A stretch of 43,495 bases of DNA from an uncultured Bacteroidales bacterium (GCA_947644715.1 CANSAP010000021.1:1-43495), one strand, 5' to 3'; shown: positions 26,562 through 36,141, numbered from the stretch's first letter. A program made the numbers and translations. Notes: generated from the sequence alone by a model not told the origin.

Positions 26562-28664
26562 ATGATAGTGCGTAATATCTTATTTGCCGGAATGGCTGTT
26601 ATAGGTGGTACGGCGAATGCACAGGAAATTGTGGATTCCCTGGAGTCTGGCGTTGCATACGAGCTTGATGAGATTGTCATTGAGGCGCAAAACCAACGCA
26701 CTTCGGTGAAAGGCCTGATTGCGACTCCTGATTCCGATGTAAAAAGAGCGTCTGTTAATGGCGTTGACTTGTTGGCCAGACTTGGCTTGCCATCATTGCG
26801 GGTTGATGTAAATACGGGTACCGTATCGACCGTGACGGGTAAAGAGGTGAGTCTGTTTATCAATTATCTTCCTGTCGGACAAGGTGAAGTGGAAGGCATG
26901 AATATGGCTGACGTAATATCTGTGCAGTATTTGGAATTTCCGCAGGATGCGCGATTCATGGGTGCTAAATATGTGGTGAATTATATTATGAAAGTTCAGT
27001 CGTGGGGTGGATATACTAAAGTCGGTCTCCGACAATCTATATTGGCGGGGTCTGCCACGTCGGCCAATATATATTCCAAGTTTTCAAAAGACAAGGTGTC
27101 GATGGACTTTTATGTAGGGAGTGATTTCACCTCGTTTTCGCATACAGGGGAGGCACTTCGAAGCAGTTATGATTTAAGTGCAAATGGTGGGGGAGAAGTA
27201 TTCATTACACGCGAATTGAACCCTATAAGTTCGCAATTTAAGAAGTTGACTCTTCCGTTCTCTTTCAGACTTACGTATTCGGGTAACCATATCATTTCCA
27301 TTAACACAGCCGACTTTACATATTCAGGAATGCCTCGGCGTGCGACAGATGGAGCTTTGAGGTTGTCAACCATTCCGGAATTATTGGCTTACAGAGAGTG
27401 TGAGGCTGATTATTCAAGGACATACGGTCTTACCTCTCTCAACATAGTCAACTTTTCAGAGTTTTGGAAAATGATTGTGAGGGTGGGAGGTCAGTATTCG
27501 CACAATAATAACTCGTATTATTACAATGCAGGAGATGCAGTGGTAAATACTATTGCCAATATTTCGCGGGAGGATGTTGCGGGGGCAAATTTTACAGCCA
27601 TGTTGAAGCGAGTTCTCCGTGCGAATTCTTCTGTTGGCTTGTTGTATGGTGTGGATTACAGATGGAACAAGGTGGATTATATCGCTTCTGCTACAGCACC
27701 GGGCAGTTTTAATAATTTAGCGATGAGTGCGAATCTTTCCTATGATTTGCAGACAGATCGCATGAGTATTTATTGCCGAGGGGGTGTGGAATGGAATAAA
27801 TCGTCTGTAGGGGGAGAGACTGTTTCGCAGGTTAGTCCAAATTTGGGTGTCGGATGGTCTTATATACTTCGGGATATGCATCGTCTGGCGGTGGATGCTT
27901 GGTATTCACTGTCAAGTCCATTGATAATGTATAAATCATCTGATGTAATCCGCAGCACGGAGTATCTGTATCTTACGGGTAATCCGCAATTGAACAGCTG
28001 GCATACGTTGGTGGCAGAAATCGGTTACACCGTGACTCCAAGTAATAAATTCAGTGCGTCACTGACGGGAGAATATCGCAGGGATATTAACACGGCGGCT
28101 GTCAAGTATGATTTGTACGAATACGGAGAAGGTCTGTTGCGAACCTTTGCGAACTCCGGATATTATCAGACCATATACGGCGGTATTCAAGCCACGTATC
28201 AGCCTGTTAAGTCACTGCAATTGCAGGGGAGTGTCGGATTTATGCATCAGCGTCAGTCCGGTCTTGCATCGGGGCTGCTTAATGCTGTACCTTGGAGTTT
28301 AAGTGCACGGTATTATGCAGGAGCTTTTAACTTCTCTGCCGGGTATAAATCGGTTGATAAGGATTTTATAAATATATTTGCAGAGAATATAAGCACCCCG
28401 TCATCTTACAGTGTGAGCGCAGGTTGGAGTAACGGGAGTTGGAATGTTGCTCTGACTTTGTCTAATTTCATGCGAAGCAGTTGGAAAGAGTCTGAAATCA
28501 GCAGCAGCGTACCTCGATATTCAGAATATAGAGACGTATTTGGACGAGACTGTCACAGAGCGCTGACCATTAGCGTTACTTATGTAATAGGCTATGGTAA
28601 ATCCGTTCAGACAGGAGACGAAGTGGGTGCAGGACAACGCACTCAGTCAGCTATCCTCAAGTAA
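26562..28664 (+). CDS. TonB-receptor-like outer-membrane beta-barrel protein, RiPP cluster copy 1
   Basis: A 700-residue predicted outer-membrane barrel. It has a signal peptide (ILFAGMAVIGGTANAQ), a TonB-box-like stretch (YELDEIVIEA), a reduced plug-like domain (VSLFINYLPVGQGEVEGMNM, then VISVQYLEFPQDARFMGAKY and VVNYIMK), and a long barrel of alternating strands. It has no carboxypeptidase-regulatory-like domain. It ends in GAGQRTQSAILK, nearly the same as the next protein's GAGQGAASGILK. The whole protein aligns in pattern with that neighbour, so the two are paralogs. Clear G+C drop relative to glnN. The role is unassigned: outer-membrane exit of the peptide, its re-uptake, or self-protection are all possible. 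Confidence 0.85.
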   Translation: MIVRNILFAGMAVIGGTANAQEIVDSLESGVAYELDEIVIEAQNQRTSVKGLIATPDSDVKRASVNGVDLLARLGLPSLRVDVNTGTVSTVTGKEVSLFINYLPVGQGEVEGMNMADVISVQYLEFPQDARFMGAKYVVNYIMKVQSWGGYTKVGLRQSILAGSATSANIYSKFSKDKVSMDFYVGSDFTSFSHTGEALRSSYDLSANGGGEVFITRELNPISSQFKKLTLPFSFRLTYSGNHIISINTADFTYSGMPRRATDGALRLSTIPELLAYRECEADYSRTYGLTSLNIVNFSEFWKMIVRVGGQYSHNNNSYYYNAGDAVVNTIANISREDVAGANFTAMLKRVLRANSSVGLLYGVDYRWNKVDYIASATAPGSFNNLAMSANLSYDLQTDRMSIYCRGGVEWNKSSVGGETVSQVSPNLGVGWSYILRDMHRLAVDAWYSLSSPLIMYKSSDVIRSTEYLYLTGNPQLNSWHTLVAEIGYTVTPSNKFSASLTGEYRRDINTAAVKYDLYEYGEGLLRTFANSGYYQTIYGGIQATYQPVKSLQLQGSVGFMHQRQSGLASGLLNAVPWSLSARYYAGAFNFSAGYKSVDKDFINIFAENISTPSSYSVSAGWSNGSWNVALTLSNFMRSSWKESEISSSVPRYSEYRDVFGRDCHRALTISVTYVIGYGKSVQTGDEVGAGQRTQSAILK

Positions 28665-28686
28665 TAACAAAAGACAGTTAGACAAT

Positions 28687-30834
28687 ATGGTCGAGATGAA
28701 GTGCAGATATTTTGCATTGGCTCTGTTAGGGACTTTGGTTGCCGGGAGTGCCCGGGCGCAGTCGGAGGGGATGGTTTCCGCTCCTCAGGCAGTTGTGGCG
28801 GAGGTGGATTCCGTTGAGGATGTCTATGAATTGGATGGGGTAGTGGTTGAGGCTTCGGGTCGCAGACTTACTGCCGAAGGGGCTTCGGTTATTCCCAATA
28901 AGTTGCAGAAGGAGGCTTCCTCTGACGGCTATGACTTGGTGCGTCGTCTCGGCATTCCGCAGCTTGCGATGCGCCCCGGCAGCGAGAGTATTCAGACTGT
29001 CGCCGGGGAGAATGTCAGCACATTCATCAATTTCATGGAGGCGTCGCCGAATGATGTTGCTGGCCTTGACCCTAAGGATGTAGTGCGGGTGGATTACCTT
29101 CAATTCCCGAAAGATCCGCGCTTTGCCGGAGCGCAGTTTGTGGTCAATTATATAGTGAAGGAACCGGACTATGGCGGTTACACACGCCTGAGAGGTAACG
29201 GAGCGCTCTATGGCGGGCGGCAAGCAGGTGCTTCCGCTTTCTCCAAGTTCTATACCGGCAAGACAGCCTTCGACCTTTTCCTCGGTTACAACTACTCCAA
29301 CAGCCATCATGGCGGCTCGGATTCCGATGAATGGTACAGGCTGACGGATTCTGAGGGAAGGGAGTATGAGCAATTGCGCTCAACATATACGGAGCGGTTC
29401 AGAACGCGCAGCTACAGCCTGCCCGTGTCGTTGCGTGTGCGTTATAATACAGATAAACTTCAGATAGCTAACCGATTGAGTTACACTTGGCAGCAGACCC
29501 CCTCCACTCTCGACCAGGGTCGATTGCATTTCTCGCCCGGTGCAGCGGCTGATTACGAGTATTTGAACTCCGGCTCCGGCAAGTCCAATTCCGCCTCATG
29601 GGATGGTAGCTACTATATCGGCTTGCCCCGTGACTTCAGCTTCACCATACTGCCAAGGGTGCAGTACAGCCACTACAACAGCAGCTCGAATTATCTTACC
29701 TCAGTTCCCGGTGATGCGGGAATCTTCACCGGCAGCAGTGAGGATGCGCTCTTCTCTCGTGCTGACATCTATTTCAACAAGACTTGGAACGACCGGTTTT
29801 CACTTGGAGTGTTGGGCATTTTCTACTATAAATATAATCACATAGAATATGGAGGCTCCAACCCTTATCTGAATAAAATGAGAGGAGCAGGAGGCTCGGG
29901 CAGTGTGAACTTCAAGGCTATGTGGAGTAACTTCAATGCCAATATCGAGGTCGGTTTCCTAAGCGAGAATACCTATGCCAACGGCATAACCACCAACAAG
30001 TTTGCGCCTCGATTCGTAGCTGACCTGACATGGTTAATTACACCGAAGCATAAGTTGCATTGGTTTGCTCAGATGGCAGCCTCATCACCCGGCATCAGCG
30101 AGCAGAGTCCCAATGTCATTCAGAAGAATGAGTTCATGTATATCACCGGCAATCCCGAGTTTAAGAGCTACGAGTTCTTTGAGAGTTATTTGGATTATGT
30201 GTGGATGATTAACAATCATTTCACACTCGTGCCGATGCTTTATTACAAGCGTAACTGGAGTCCGGGGCAGTGGGTCTACGAGCCTTATCTTGCAGGGAGT
30301 GCCATACTCCGCTATCCTGAAAACTCCGGCTACTATCAGCAATTCCATAGTATGTTAAAGCTTCGCTACGCCCCCATGCAGGCGCTTGCTTTTGAAGGAA
30401 CCCTTTTCTATGTGCATCAGGGGTTGGAGGGTGTTAATCACAGACACAGCAACTGTCTGCAATTCCTGCTGCAAGCCGATTACTATTTCAAGAGATTCTC
30501 GGTGAGCGCTTTCTTCCAGCGCTATGACGAAAGTATTGATGAAATGAGCGGAGCCATTGAGTCGAACCCGAACAGTTATGGCCTGATGCTGGGCTGGGCT
30601 GACAAGGGGTGGAACGTGAGTTTGAATCTGCGGAACCCGTTCCGCTATACGTGGCAGAACAGCCGCACGCGGTTTGACTCGCCCTATTACAGCTATGACA
30701 ACCGCATCTATACCGGAGGCAATCACAGTCAGTTGACGCTGACCGTCTCCTACACCTTCCGCTACGGCAAGCAGCGCAATGATTATAGCGAAATCGGAGC
30801 CGGACAGGGTGCGGCCTCAGGTATCCTCAAGTAA
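28687..30834 (+). CDS. TonB-receptor-like outer-membrane beta-barrel protein, RiPP cluster copy 2
   Basis: A paralog of the preceding gene, about 715 residues. It has a signal peptide (YFALALLGTLVAGSARAQ), a TonB-box-like stretch (YELDGVVVEA), the same plug-like features (VSTFINFMEASPNDVAGLDP, VVRVDYLQFPKDPRFAGAQF, VVNYIVKEPDYGGYTRL), then the barrel and the shared C-terminal ILK ending. I start it at the ATG at 28687 (MVEMKCRYF), 22 bases after the first barrel's stop; the longer frame would run into that gene and place a hydrophilic segment before the signal peptide. Its base composition is closer to the host average than copy 1. PCAT transporter follows after 8 bases. Function is unassigned, as for copy 1. 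Confidence 0.85.
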   Translation: MVEMKCRYFALALLGTLVAGSARAQSEGMVSAPQAVVAEVDSVEDVYELDGVVVEASGRRLTAEGASVIPNKLQKEASSDGYDLVRRLGIPQLAMRPGSESIQTVAGENVSTFINFMEASPNDVAGLDPKDVVRVDYLQFPKDPRFAGAQFVVNYIVKEPDYGGYTRLRGNGALYGGRQAGASAFSKFYTGKTAFDLFLGYNYSNSHHGGSDSDEWYRLTDSEGREYEQLRSTYTERFRTRSYSLPVSLRVRYNTDKLQIANRLSYTWQQTPSTLDQGRLHFSPGAAADYEYLNSGSGKSNSASWDGSYYIGLPRDFSFTILPRVQYSHYNSSSNYLTSVPGDAGIFTGSSEDALFSRADIYFNKTWNDRFSLGVLGIFYYKYNHIEYGGSNPYLNKMRGAGGSGSVNFKAMWSNFNANIEVGFLSENTYANGITTNKFAPRFVADLTWLITPKHKLHWFAQMAASSPGISEQSPNVIQKNEFMYITGNPEFKSYEFFESYLDYVWMINNHFTLVPMLYYKRNWSPGQWVYEPYLAGSAILRYPENSGYYQQFHSMLKLRYAPMQALAFEGTLFYVHQGLEGVNHRHSNCLQFLLQADYYFKRFSVSAFFQRYDESIDEMSGAIESNPNSYGLMLGWADKGWNVSLNLRNPFRYTWQNSRTRFDSPYYSYDNRIYTGGNHSQLTLTVSYTFRYGKQRNDYSEIGAGQGAASGILK

Positions 30835-30842
30835 GCGAGTCT

Positions 30843-33062
30843 ATGGGTATGTTCAGGCGGCAGGGGAGCGGGTTTCGTTACGTGCATCAGCGCGACGCTA
30901 TGCAGTGCGGCGTGGCCTGCCTTGCCATGGCCTGTTCCTGTCTTGGGCGGCGGGTGGACGTGCTGAAGGTTGAGGAGTTCTGCTCCCCGACGGCGCAGGG
31001 GGTGTCGCTGAAAGGATTGGCTGACGCTGCCCGCGCGCTTGGCTTTGATGCACGTCCGGCAAAGGTTACGATGGAATACCTCTGCTCGGGCAGTGCTCTC
31101 CCCATGATTCTGCATTGGAATCAGAACCACTTCGTGCTGCTGCGGCGTGTCTCCCGCTCAGGCAAGCGGCTGCTCATAGCTGACCCTGCCAAGGGGGAGC
31201 GGTGGTTCAGCCGGGAGGAGGTGCGCAGCCGGTGGTTGCCTGATGCCGAGCATTCCGACCAAGGGATTGTGCTGCTGTTGGAGGCCGGGGAGGAGTTTCA
31301 TGCGCAGGCACGCAGCGAGCGGACGGAGCGTGGGGCGGGGCACAGGTCATGGCCATTCATCGCCTCCTTCCTGAAGCCATTCCGCAGGCAGTTGGCCGTG
31401 GTGCTTCTCATGCTGCTTGCCGGAAGCCTGATTCAGTTGGTGTTCCCGTTTCTGACGCAGATGGTGGTGGACCGCGGCGTAGGGGAGAAGAACATACCTC
31501 TGATTTGGCTGATACTGCTCGGGGAACTTGTGTTGGTGGCTGGACGCACACTGACCTCTTTCATCCGCGGACGGCTGCTGCTGAAGGTCTCCATGCATGT
31601 GAATATCCGGATGCTCACCACCTTCTTCCTCAAGCTCATGCGCCTGCCGATGGACTTCTTCGAGACCAAGTTGCTTGGCGACATGATGCAGCGCATGAAT
31701 GACCATCAGCGTGTGCAGTCGTTCCTGACCGGGCAGGCGCTCGGCATAGCCTTCACTATGCTCTCGTTTCTCGTCTTCGGCGTGGTGCTGCTCATCTACT
31801 CGCCGCTCATCTTCGGTGTGTTCCTGGCAGGGAGCGTGGCCTACGGCCTATGGATAGCCTCCTTCCTGAAACGACGCAAGGTGCTTGACTATGAGACCTT
31901 TGAGGCGCAGTCCATAAATCAGAATCACACCTATCAGCTGCTCACCACCATGCAGGAAATCAAGCTTCAGGACTGCCGGGAGCGGCGCAGCGCCGAGTGG
32001 GAGGATGCGCAGATGCGGCTCTTCTCGCTTCAGATGCGTTCGCTGCGGTTGCAACAGACGCAGGAGGGTGGCAGCGTTTTCATTAATGAAGTAAAGAATA
32101 TACTGATAACCGTGTTGAGCGCAACGGCCGTTGTGCATGGTCAGCTCTCGCTTGGCGGCATGTTGGCTATACAGTTTATTGTCGGTCAGCTGTCGTCGCC
32201 CGTGGAGCAGTTCATGAGTTTCATCTACGCCCTTCAGGATGTGAGAATATCCATGGAGCGCATCAGCGACATACACCGCCGAGAGGATGAGGATGCCGCT
32301 GCTCTGCCTGCCGTCGGGACTCAGGGGGATGGATTGGAGGTGAGCGACCTCTCCTTCCGCTACGACCGCCACAACCCGCGCCTCGTAATCGACAATCTCT
32401 CGCTGGAGATTCCGCGCGGCAAGGTGACGGCCATTGTGGGGGCGTCAGGCTCGGGCAAGACCACGCTTATAAAGCTGCTGTTGGGCTTCTATCGACCTGA
32501 GCGGGGGAGCATCAGAGTTGAGGGGGCAGACCTGTCCACACTGAGCAAGGAGGCGTGGCGTGCCCGCTGCGGCGTGGTGATGCAGGACGGGGTGATTTTC
32601 TCCGACACCATAGCCCATAACATTGCGATGGGGCAGAGAGTCGATGAGGAGCGGCTGCGCGAGGCTGCCCGCATGGCCAGAGTGCAGGAGATGGTGGAGA
32701 GTATGCCTATGGGCTACGCCACCAAGATAGGCGCTGACGGACTCGGACTGAGCCGCGGACAGAAGCAGCGCATCCTGATAGCCCGTGCCATCTATCGTCG
32801 TCCGGAATACATCTTCCTCGACGAGGCCACCAATTCGCTTGACGCCACCAATGAGCGGATGATTGTGGAGGGCTTGGCCGACTTCTACTGCGGACGCACC
32901 GTGGTTGTCGTGGCTCACCGACTGAGCACCGTGCGTGATGCCGACAATATCATAGTGCTTGAGGGTGGCCGCATCGTGCAGCAGGGCACCCACGAGCAGT
33001 TGCTTGCCACGCGTGGAGCCTACTACGCCCTGATACACAATCAGCTGGAGCTGGGAGAGTGA
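30843..33062 (+). CDS. Peptidase-containing ABC transporter (C39 peptidase, exporter)
   Basis: A 739-residue bacteriocin-type exporter (PCAT). The N-terminal C39 cysteine peptidase, residues about 10-145, has a complete active site: C22 (QCGVACLAMAC), H96 (NQNHFVLL), D114 (IADPAKG), and oxyanion Gln Q16. It should cut the precursor after Gly-Gly. A transmembrane domain follows (VVLLMLLAGSLIQLVFPFL), then the ATPase domain with Walker A GASGSGKTT (about 532), signature LSRGQ (about 636) and Walker B IFLDEATNSLD. It starts 8 bases after the second barrel and ends 3 bases before the convergent mlaF stop. No HlyD-like fusion protein or TolC homolog is next to it. Confidence 0.95.
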   Translation: MGMFRRQGSGFRYVHQRDAMQCGVACLAMACSCLGRRVDVLKVEEFCSPTAQGVSLKGLADAARALGFDARPAKVTMEYLCSGSALPMILHWNQNHFVLLRRVSRSGKRLLIADPAKGERWFSREEVRSRWLPDAEHSDQGIVLLLEAGEEFHAQARSERTERGAGHRSWPFIASFLKPFRRQLAVVLLMLLAGSLIQLVFPFLTQMVVDRGVGEKNIPLIWLILLGELVLVAGRTLTSFIRGRLLLKVSMHVNIRMLTTFFLKLMRLPMDFFETKLLGDMMQRMNDHQRVQSFLTGQALGIAFTMLSFLVFGVVLLIYSPLIFGVFLAGSVAYGLWIASFLKRRKVLDYETFEAQSINQNHTYQLLTTMQEIKLQDCRERRSAEWEDAQMRLFSLQMRSLRLQQTQEGGSVFINEVKNILITVLSATAVVHGQLSLGGMLAIQFIVGQLSSPVEQFMSFIYALQDVRISMERISDIHRREDEDAAALPAVGTQGDGLEVSDLSFRYDRHNPRLVIDNLSLEIPRGKVTAIVGASGSGKTTLIKLLLGFYRPERGSIRVEGADLSTLSKEAWRARCGVVMQDGVIFSDTIAHNIAMGQRVDEERLREAARMARVQEMVESMPMGYATKIGADGLGLSRGQKQRILIARAIYRRPEYIFLDEATNSLDATNERMIVEGLADFYCGRTVVVVAHRLSTVRDADNIIVLEGGRIVQQGTHEQLLATRGAYYALIHNQLELGE

Positions 33063-33065
33063 TAA

Positions 33066-33848
33066 TCAGGAGCGGGGTGAGGCGTCTGCTTCTCGCTCGA
33101 GGTAGAGTTTTACCTCTTGGAAGAGTTTGGAGGCGAAGACGAAGTCGTTCAGGCTTTGGGAGGTGGAGCGGAAGATTGTGCGGTCGTTGCCAATCCAGTC
33201 GCAGTGGCCTCGGTTGATGAAGACGATGTTTTCGCCTATGCCGAGCACGGAGTTCATGTCGTGGGTGTTGATTACGGTTGTGATGCCGTATTCATGCGTG
33301 ATGTCGCTCAGCAGCTCGTCGATGAGGATGGAGGTTTTGGGGTCGAGACCTGAGTTGGGTTCGTCGCAGAAGAGGTAGCGGGGGTTGAGGGCGATTGCGC
33401 GGGCTATGGCCACACGTTTCTGCATACCGCCTGAGATTTCCGAGGGGTATTTGGCGTCGGCTCCCACCAGCCCTACACGCTCGATGCAGAAGCGGGCACG
33501 CTCGAGCTGTTCGGCCTTGGAGAGGGGTGAGAACATTTTCAGGGGGAACATGACGTTGCCCAGCACCGTGAGGTTGTCGAAGAGGGCTGAGCCTTGGAAG
33601 AGCATTCCGATTTCGGTGTGGAGGCTCTTCTGCTGCTCGGCGTTCATGTCGCGCAGTCGGCGACCGTCGTAGAGGATTTCCCCCTGCTCCGGGTGCATGA
33701 GGCCGATGAGGCATTTCATGAATACGGTTTTGCCGGAGCCGCTCTGGCCTATGATGAGGTTGGTTTTGCCGGTCTCGAATGTGGCGGAGATGTCATGCAG
33801 AATCTGCACTCCGTCGAACCATTTGCTTACGTTCTTAGCCTGAATCAT
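33066..33848 (-). CDS. mlaF: ABC transporter ATP-binding protein, MlaF-like
   Basis: ATPase subunit of an Mla/MCE-type phospholipid transporter, which moves lipids between the inner and outer membranes. About 260 residues with Walker A GQSGSGKT, the MlaF-type signature EISGGMQKRVAIARA, Walker B LFCDEPNSGLDP and the switch segment INTHDMNSV. I start it at the ATG at 33848 (MIQAKNVSKWF), overlapping the mlaE stop by four bases; the longer frame would run 190 bases into mlaE. No MCE-domain protein lies next to it in the window. Confidence 0.92.
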   Translation of the reverse strand: MIQAKNVSKWFDGVQILHDISATFETGKTNLIIGQSGSGKTVFMKCLIGLMHPEQGEILYDGRRLRDMNAEQQKSLHTEIGMLFQGSALFDNLTVLGNVMFPLKMFSPLSKAEQLERARFCIERVGLVGADAKYPSEISGGMQKRVAIARAIALNPRYLFCDEPNSGLDPKTSILIDELLSDITHEYGITTVINTHDMNSVLGIGENIVFINRGHCDWIGNDRTIFRSTSQSLNDFVFASKLFQEVKLYLEREADASPRS

Positions 33849-34591
33849 TGCAGCAGGAGTTTGGTGAGGACTACGTCCATGAATAGAATCATAATGGATG
33901 AGCAGACAACGGCGTTGGTGCTGGCTTTGCCGACTTCCAGTGCGCCACCTTTGACGTAGTAGCCGTAGAAGGAGCTGACGGAGGTGATGATGAAGGCGAA
34001 GAAGAGGGTCTTGATGATGCCGTACCACACGTACCACTCGGTGAACATCGTCTGAATGCCGTAGACGTAGTTCTCCACCGAAATCATGTCAGTGAAATAG
34101 GCTATGCACCAGCCACCCACAAGCCCCATGAACATTGAGAGCACGACGAGGACGGGGACGAAGAGCACGAATCCGATTATCTTTGGCAGGACGATGTAGC
34201 CTGCTGAGTTGACACCCATGATGTCCATGGCGTCAATCTGCTCGGTGACGCGCATGGTGCCTATCTCGGAGGCGATGTTGGAGCCGACCTTGCCGGCGAG
34301 GATGAGCGAGAGGATGGAGGATGAGAATTCGAGCAGGAGGATTTCGCGTGTAGCCAGACCGACGGAGTAGGCGGGGATGAGCGGGCTCATGATGTTGAGC
34401 TGCATCTGTATGGTGCAGACTGCTCCGATGAAGATTGATATGATGATGGTCAGGGGGATGGAGTCTACACCGAGCTTTGAGATTTCAAAGAGGATGTTGC
34501 GCCCAAGCTCGCGCCATTTGTCGGGGGTGCGGAAGACTCGGGTCATGAACAGGCAGTAGCGCCCGAAGGTTTTTATGGATGATGCTATCAT
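33845..34591 (-). CDS. mlaE: MlaE family lipid ABC transporter permease
   Basis: Inner-membrane permease of the MlaE family, 248 residues. Membrane segments include PLTIIISIFIGAVCTIQMQL, IVLPKIIGFVLFVPVLVVL and ILFMDVVLTKLLLQ. The family's conserved cytoplasmic motif EIGTMRVTEQIDAMDIMG is intact. It is first in the mlaE-mlaF pair and translationally coupled to mlaF. Its promoter region is shared with the divergent udk gene. Confidence 0.94.
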   Translation of the reverse strand: MIASSIKTFGRYCLFMTRVFRTPDKWRELGRNILFEISKLGVDSIPLTIIISIFIGAVCTIQMQLNIMSPLIPAYSVGLATREILLLEFSSSILSLILAGKVGSNIASEIGTMRVTEQIDAMDIMGVNSAGYIVLPKIIGFVLFVPVLVVLSMFMGLVGGWCIAYFTDMISVENYVYGIQTMFTEWYVWYGIIKTLFFAFIITSVSSFYGYYVKGGALEVGKASTNAVVCSSIMILFMDVVLTKLLLQ

Positions 34592-34625
34592 GAGCTTGCG
34601 TGATGCTTTTTTGTCAATTCAGCTG

Positions 34626-34633
34626 CAAAGGTA
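34626..34633 (-). promoter_or_regulatory. Possible -7 element of mlaE-mlaF
   Basis: TACCTTTG on the minus strand, about 35 bases before the mlaE ATG, with a TTG about 22 bases upstream. It faces the udk element, forming a divergent promoter pair within 30 bases. Confidence 0.5.
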
Positions 34634-34647
34634 CAAAAAATTTTGCG

Positions 34648-34655
34648 TAACTTTG
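34648..34655 (+). promoter_or_regulatory. Possible -7 element of the udk operon
   Basis: TAACTTTG fits TAnnTTTG, about 72 bases before the udk ATG. No ideal -33 element is seen. Confidence 0.5.
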
Positions 34656-34726
34656 CAAGATAATCCCGCGGAGGGTTCCGCGAGGTTGGAAACAGACACT
34701 AAATTCTCCAAAATAGACCAACGCAG

Positions 34727-35338
34727 ATGATTATAATAGGCATAGCAGGCGGCACGGGCAGCGGCAAGACTACCGTGGTGCGCAAGATTATCTCCAGCCT
34801 TCCGGAAGGGGAGGTGGCAGTAATTCCGCAGGATTGCTATTATCGCAACAATCCGCATATCCCCTTGGCTGAGCGTCGCACGATGAATTATGACGAGCCG
34901 GCCTCGATTGAGTGGGAGCTGCTCGTGGCTCAACTCAAGGAGCTGAAGAGGGGTAATGCGATTGATATGCCTACCTATGACATGCTCACCTGCGCCCGCA
35001 AGCAGGAGACCGTCAGGGTTGAGCCTCGCGAGGTTGTGGTCGTGGAGGGCATTTTGGTGCTCACTGACCCGCAGCTGCGTGAGATGATGGATGTGAAGGT
35101 GTTTGTGGATGCTGATGCCGACGACCGCCTGATACGCGTAATCACCCGTGACTGCATTGAGCGCGGGCGCACGCCGCAGATGGTCATTGACCGCTATGTG
35201 GAGACTCTCAAGCCGATGCATGAGCTGTATATCGAGCCGACCCGCAAACGGGCTGACCTGATTATTCCGCAGGGTGGCCACAATGAGGTGGCTATCCGGT
35301 TGCTGACCGATTACATACGTTCACTGCTGCGCAAATGA
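34727..35338 (+). CDS. udk: Uridine kinase
   Basis: Phosphorylates uridine and cytidine to UMP and CMP in pyrimidine salvage. The 203-residue protein opens with the P-loop GIAGGTGSGKTTV and has the substrate and lid segments DCYYRNN, NYDEPASIEWELL, VVVVEGILVLTDPQLREMMD and FVDADADDRLIRVITRDCIERGR. The udk stop overlaps the lptB start by four bases, and the five genes udk to the ferredoxin protein are tightly packed on the same strand. Confidence 0.93.
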   Translation: MIIIGIAGGTGSGKTTVVRKIISSLPEGEVAVIPQDCYYRNNPHIPLAERRTMNYDEPASIEWELLVAQLKELKRGNAIDMPTYDMLTCARKQETVRVEPREVVVVEGILVLTDPQLREMMDVKVFVDADADDRLIRVITRDCIERGRTPQMVIDRYVETLKPMHELYIEPTRKRADLIIPQGGHNEVAIRLLTDYIRSLLRK

Positions 35339-36141
35339 GGATTTTCGCACTGAAGCCCAAGGGGAAGGCTGCTCCTGCCGCAGATGGCGGGGAGCGGCGC
35401 GACGGTGTGCTCCGCACCGATAACCTTGTGAAGCGCTACGGCAAGCGCACGGTGGTGAACCATGTGAGCATCGATGTGACGCAGGGTGAGATTGTGGGGC
35501 TGTTGGGCCCGAACGGTGCCGGCAAGACCACCACATTCTATATGACCACCGGGCTTGTCTCCCCCAATGAGGGCAACATCTATCTCGATGACCGCAACAT
35601 TACGAAGTATCCCGTCTACAAGCGTGCGCAGCTCGGCATCGGCTACCTGGCGCAGGAGGCTTCGGTCTTCCGCAAGCTTTCGGTGGAGAACAATATCCGC
35701 TCGGTGCTTGAGATGACCCCTCTGAGCAAGGAGGAGCAGCGGGAGCGACTGGAGACTCTCATCAAGGAGTTTGACCTTGAGAAGGTGCGCAAGAACTATG
35801 GCGACCGTCTTTCGGGTGGTGAGCGCCGACGCACCGAGATTGCCCGATGTCTGGCCATCAACCCCCGCTTCATTATGCTCGACGAGCCGTTTGCCGGTGT
35901 CGACCCGATTCAGGTGGAGGGTATTCAGGAGGTGGTTTATCACCTTAAGGAGAAGAACATAGGCATCCTCATCACTGACCATAACGCTCCCGAGACCCTT
36001 TCGATTACCGACCGAGCCTATCTGCTCTTCGAGGGTAAGATACTCTTTCAGGGCACCAGCGAGCAGCTGGCCGAGAACCCCGAGGTGCGCGAGAAATACC
36101 TCGGTCGCAACTTCATTTTCCGACGCAAGAAATTCGACTGA
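35335..36141 (+). CDS. lptB: LPS export ABC transporter ATP-binding protein
   Basis: ATPase of the Lpt machine that extracts lipopolysaccharide from the inner membrane; it should work with LptF/LptG-type permeases such as the one at 1.5-3.4 kb. The 268-residue protein has Walker A GPNGAGKTT, the LptB-type signature RLSGGERRRTEIARCLA, Walker B FIMLDEPFAGVDP and the switch ITDHNAPETLSITDRAYLL. About 25 lysine- and alanine-rich residues precede the usual family start; the four-base overlap with udk supports this longer start. Confidence 0.94.
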   Translation: MRIFALKPKGKAAPAADGGERRDGVLRTDNLVKRYGKRTVVNHVSIDVTQGEIVGLLGPNGAGKTTTFYMTTGLVSPNEGNIYLDDRNITKYPVYKRAQLGIGYLAQEASVFRKLSVENNIRSVLEMTPLSKEEQRERLETLIKEFDLEKVRKNYGDRLSGGERRRTEIARCLAINPRFIMLDEPFAGVDPIQVEGIQEVVYHLKEKNIGILITDHNAPETLSITDRAYLLFEGKILFQGTSEQLAENPEVREKYLGRNFIFRRKKFD

